NCBI GenBank assembly: GCA_023405705.1
Contig: JAEXXR010000651.1
Coordinates: 1 to 7,012 of the forward strand
From: Actinomycetes bacterium
GTDB lineage: Bacteria > Actinomycetota > Thermoleophilia > Solirubrobacterales > Solirubrobacteraceae
Length of the DNA: 7,012 nucleotides
Direction of reading: 5' to 3'
Below the pieces are notes generated by a model. The model worked only from the letters and a program-made list of their open reading frames with translations. It was not told the DNA's origin and did not search any database. A program made the translations under genes and the position numbers. This document shows, piece by piece, positions 5,927 to 7,012 of the stretch (position 1 is the stretch's first letter; each line of letters begins with the position of its first letter).

Positions 5927-7012
5927 ATGCGCAGCGCAGCGACAGCACTCATCCTCTCGACCGCCACCGCGGCAGCGCTCGCGCTCGCACCGGCCGCCGC
6001 CCCCGCCCAGTGGCTCGCCCCGACGACGCTCGGCCAGCTCGACACCTACTCGTTCGAGCCGGCCGTCACCGCGGCGCCCGACGGCGGCGTCACCGCCCTG
6101 TGGCCGCGGATCGCCGACGGCAGAATCACGTACGTCACGGCCACCCGCCCGGCCGGCGGCGCCTGGAGCGCTCCGCACACGCTCGACGCGATGGTCTCCG
6201 GCTCCAGCGCGCTCGACGTCGTCTCCGGCCCCGACGGGACGACGACCGCCGCCTGGATCGCCAGCGTCGGCAACGGCCAGGCGATCCGCAGCGCGACGCG
6301 CGCGCCCGGCGGCGCCTGGAGCGCGTCGCAGAGCCTCTCCGACGACGCCAGAAGCTCCGAGCAGGTCGACCTCGCCGCCGGCCCCGACGGCGCCGTCGCG
6401 GCGATCTGGCGGCGCTACGACGGCAGCAGATGGATCGTGCAGGCGCGCGTGCGCCCGGCCGGCGGGACGTGGGGTCCCGTCGCCGACCTGTCGGCGACCG
6501 GCCAGGACGCCAACAGCCCGCGGATCGCGCTCGACGGCCAGGGGACGGCGCACGCGATCTGGAGCCGCTCGAACGGCAGCAGAACGATCGCCCAGGTCGC
6601 GACGAAGCCGGCCGGCGGCGCCTGGAGCGCCGGCCAGCCGCTCTCCGGCCCGGGCTACAACTCCGGCAACACGCAGATCGCCGTCTCACCGGCCGGCGAC
6701 GCCGTCGTCGCTTGGACGCGTGGCACCACGCCGACGAGCGCGCAGGCGGCGACCCGGCCGGCCGGCGGCGCCTGGAGCACGATCCACGACCTGCCGGCCG
6801 CCGGCAGAACGGCGTCCGACCCGCAGGTCGGGATCGACGCGGCCGGCGACGCGACCGTGCTGTGGGGCGAGGAGGACGGCGGCACCTGGCGGATCCGCGC
6901 GGCGTCGCGCCCGGCCGGCGGCACGTGGTCGACGGCGACGACCGTCTCGGATCCCGGCCGCAGCGCCTACGCTCCGACGCTCGCCGTGACGCCCGACGGC
7001 GCGGCCGCAGCC
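5927..7012 (+). CDS. Secreted repeat protein, probable beta-propeller-like fold, 3' end beyond window
   Basis: A frame of 362 codons open to the window end. Residues 1-27 are a Sec signal (MRSAATALIL, Ala/Leu-rich core, likely cut after APA before QW). The rest is at least six units of 50-52 residues. Each has a PDG or AGD turn, a W-containing strand and a closing (R/K)PAGG(A/T)WS-like element, with the PAGG Pro (APGG in unit 2) at residues 75, 127, 177, 228, 278 and 329. This pattern (G-x-A-x-x-x-W, then a partner strand with x-A-T-R-P-A-G-G-x-W) resembles sialidase-like or other beta-propeller blades; no catalytic residues are recognisable. It has no cysteine in the visible part. It probably acts outside the cell in binding or adhesion; its size is unknown because the stop is not seen. 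AGA codons recur inside blades (for example DGRI, GSRW, GSRT, AGRT). It diverges from the lipase gene. Exported repeat protein is firm; the propeller fold is inference. Confidence 0.85.
   Translation, partial: MRSAATALILSTATAAALALAPAAAPAQWLAPTTLGQLDTYSFEPAVTAAPDGGVTALWPRIADGRITYVTATRPAGGAWSAPHTLDAMVSGSSALDVVSGPDGTTTAAWIASVGNGQAIRSATRAPGGAWSASQSLSDDARSSEQVDLAAGPDGAVAAIWRRYDGSRWIVQARVRPAGGTWGPVADLSATGQDANSPRIALDGQGTAHAIWSRSNGSRTIAQVATKPAGGAWSAGQPLSGPGYNSGNTQIAVSPAGDAVVAWTRGTTPTSAQAATRPAGGAWSTIHDLPAAGRTASDPQVGIDAAGDATVLWGEEDGGTWRIRAASRPAGGTWSTATTVSDPGRSAYAPTLAVTPDGAAAA
6149..6931 (+). repeat. Six tandem protein-coding repeats, about 150-156 bp each
   Basis: The codons for PAGG(A/T)W recur at 6149, 6305 (as APGGAW), 6455, 6608, 6758 and 6911, spaced 156, 150, 153, 150 and 153 bases. 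The DNA at these points is nearly the same (ccggccggcggcgcctgg and close variants), while the sequence between diverges more. The pattern shows duplication of a one-blade unit and probably continues past the window. Confidence 0.85.

Noticed and set aside
5614..6045. Upstream extension of the lipase frame to 6045
   Set aside because: It would bury the signal peptide 144 residues inside the protein, ignore the strong ribosome binding site at 5621-5628 and overlap the start of the divergent gene.
5897..6924. Minus-strand open frames opposite the repeat protein
   Set aside because: Arg/Gly-rich shadows. The plus frame shows a signal peptide and six regular repeats over the same DNA.
6149..6931. 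Regularly spaced DNA repeats considered as a CRISPR-like array
   Set aside because: Spacing of 150-156 bases is a multiple of three, the whole stretch is one open frame, and the repeats encode a conserved protein motif.

Overview
The window is GC-rich DNA. A hand count gives about 72% G+C in one line of the helicase gene and about 80% in one line of the last gene. It carries secreted proteins with Gram-positive style signal peptides and a lipoprotein. The arginine codon AGA appears repeatedly in otherwise GC-saturated genes. This suggests a high-GC actinobacterium. My best guess is the Thermoleophilia (Solirubrobacterales, Conexibacter-like), but that rests on style and codon habit, not on a marker gene.

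Layout. (1) 1-484, minus: the N-terminal part of a substrate-binding lipoprotein of an ABC importer, cut by the window edge. (2) 485-770: divergent intergenic DNA with a candidate leaderless promoter at its right end. (3) 771-2957, plus: a SNF2-family ATPase whose motif wording closely resembles SMARCAL1/ZRANB3 annealing helicases, preceded by a HARP-like N-terminal region that may be a threefold repeat. (4) 2991-4208, minus, convergent with the helicase: a 405-residue protein of unknown family with an N-terminal CxxC/CxxC zinc-ribbon pattern and a C-terminal R-x4-H motif in a HEPN-like setting. Its base composition (about 55-58% G+C in two hand-counted lines) and codon use differ sharply from the neighbours, so it looks acquired. 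(5) 4209-4374: a short gap with a strong GC hairpin. (6) 4375-5613, minus: a secreted alpha/beta-hydrolase of the secretory lipase family with a complete Ser-Asp-His triad. (7) 5614-5926: a divergent promoter region whose lipase-side leader holds an 8-bp hairpin next to the ribosome binding site and a 14-bp perfect palindrome. (8) 5927 to the window end, plus: a secreted repeat protein with at least six units of about 51 residues, probably a beta-propeller-like fold, open at the 3' end.

How the genes relate. The lipase and the repeat protein are both exported and share one divergent control region, so they may work together outside the cell. The helicase is probably a DNA-repair or fork-remodelling enzyme of the host. 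The HEPN-like gene is the best candidate for something undescribed: a possible stand-alone RNase effector (toxin or antiphage) sensed through a zinc ribbon. No partner gene, CRISPR array, tRNA or rRNA was seen.
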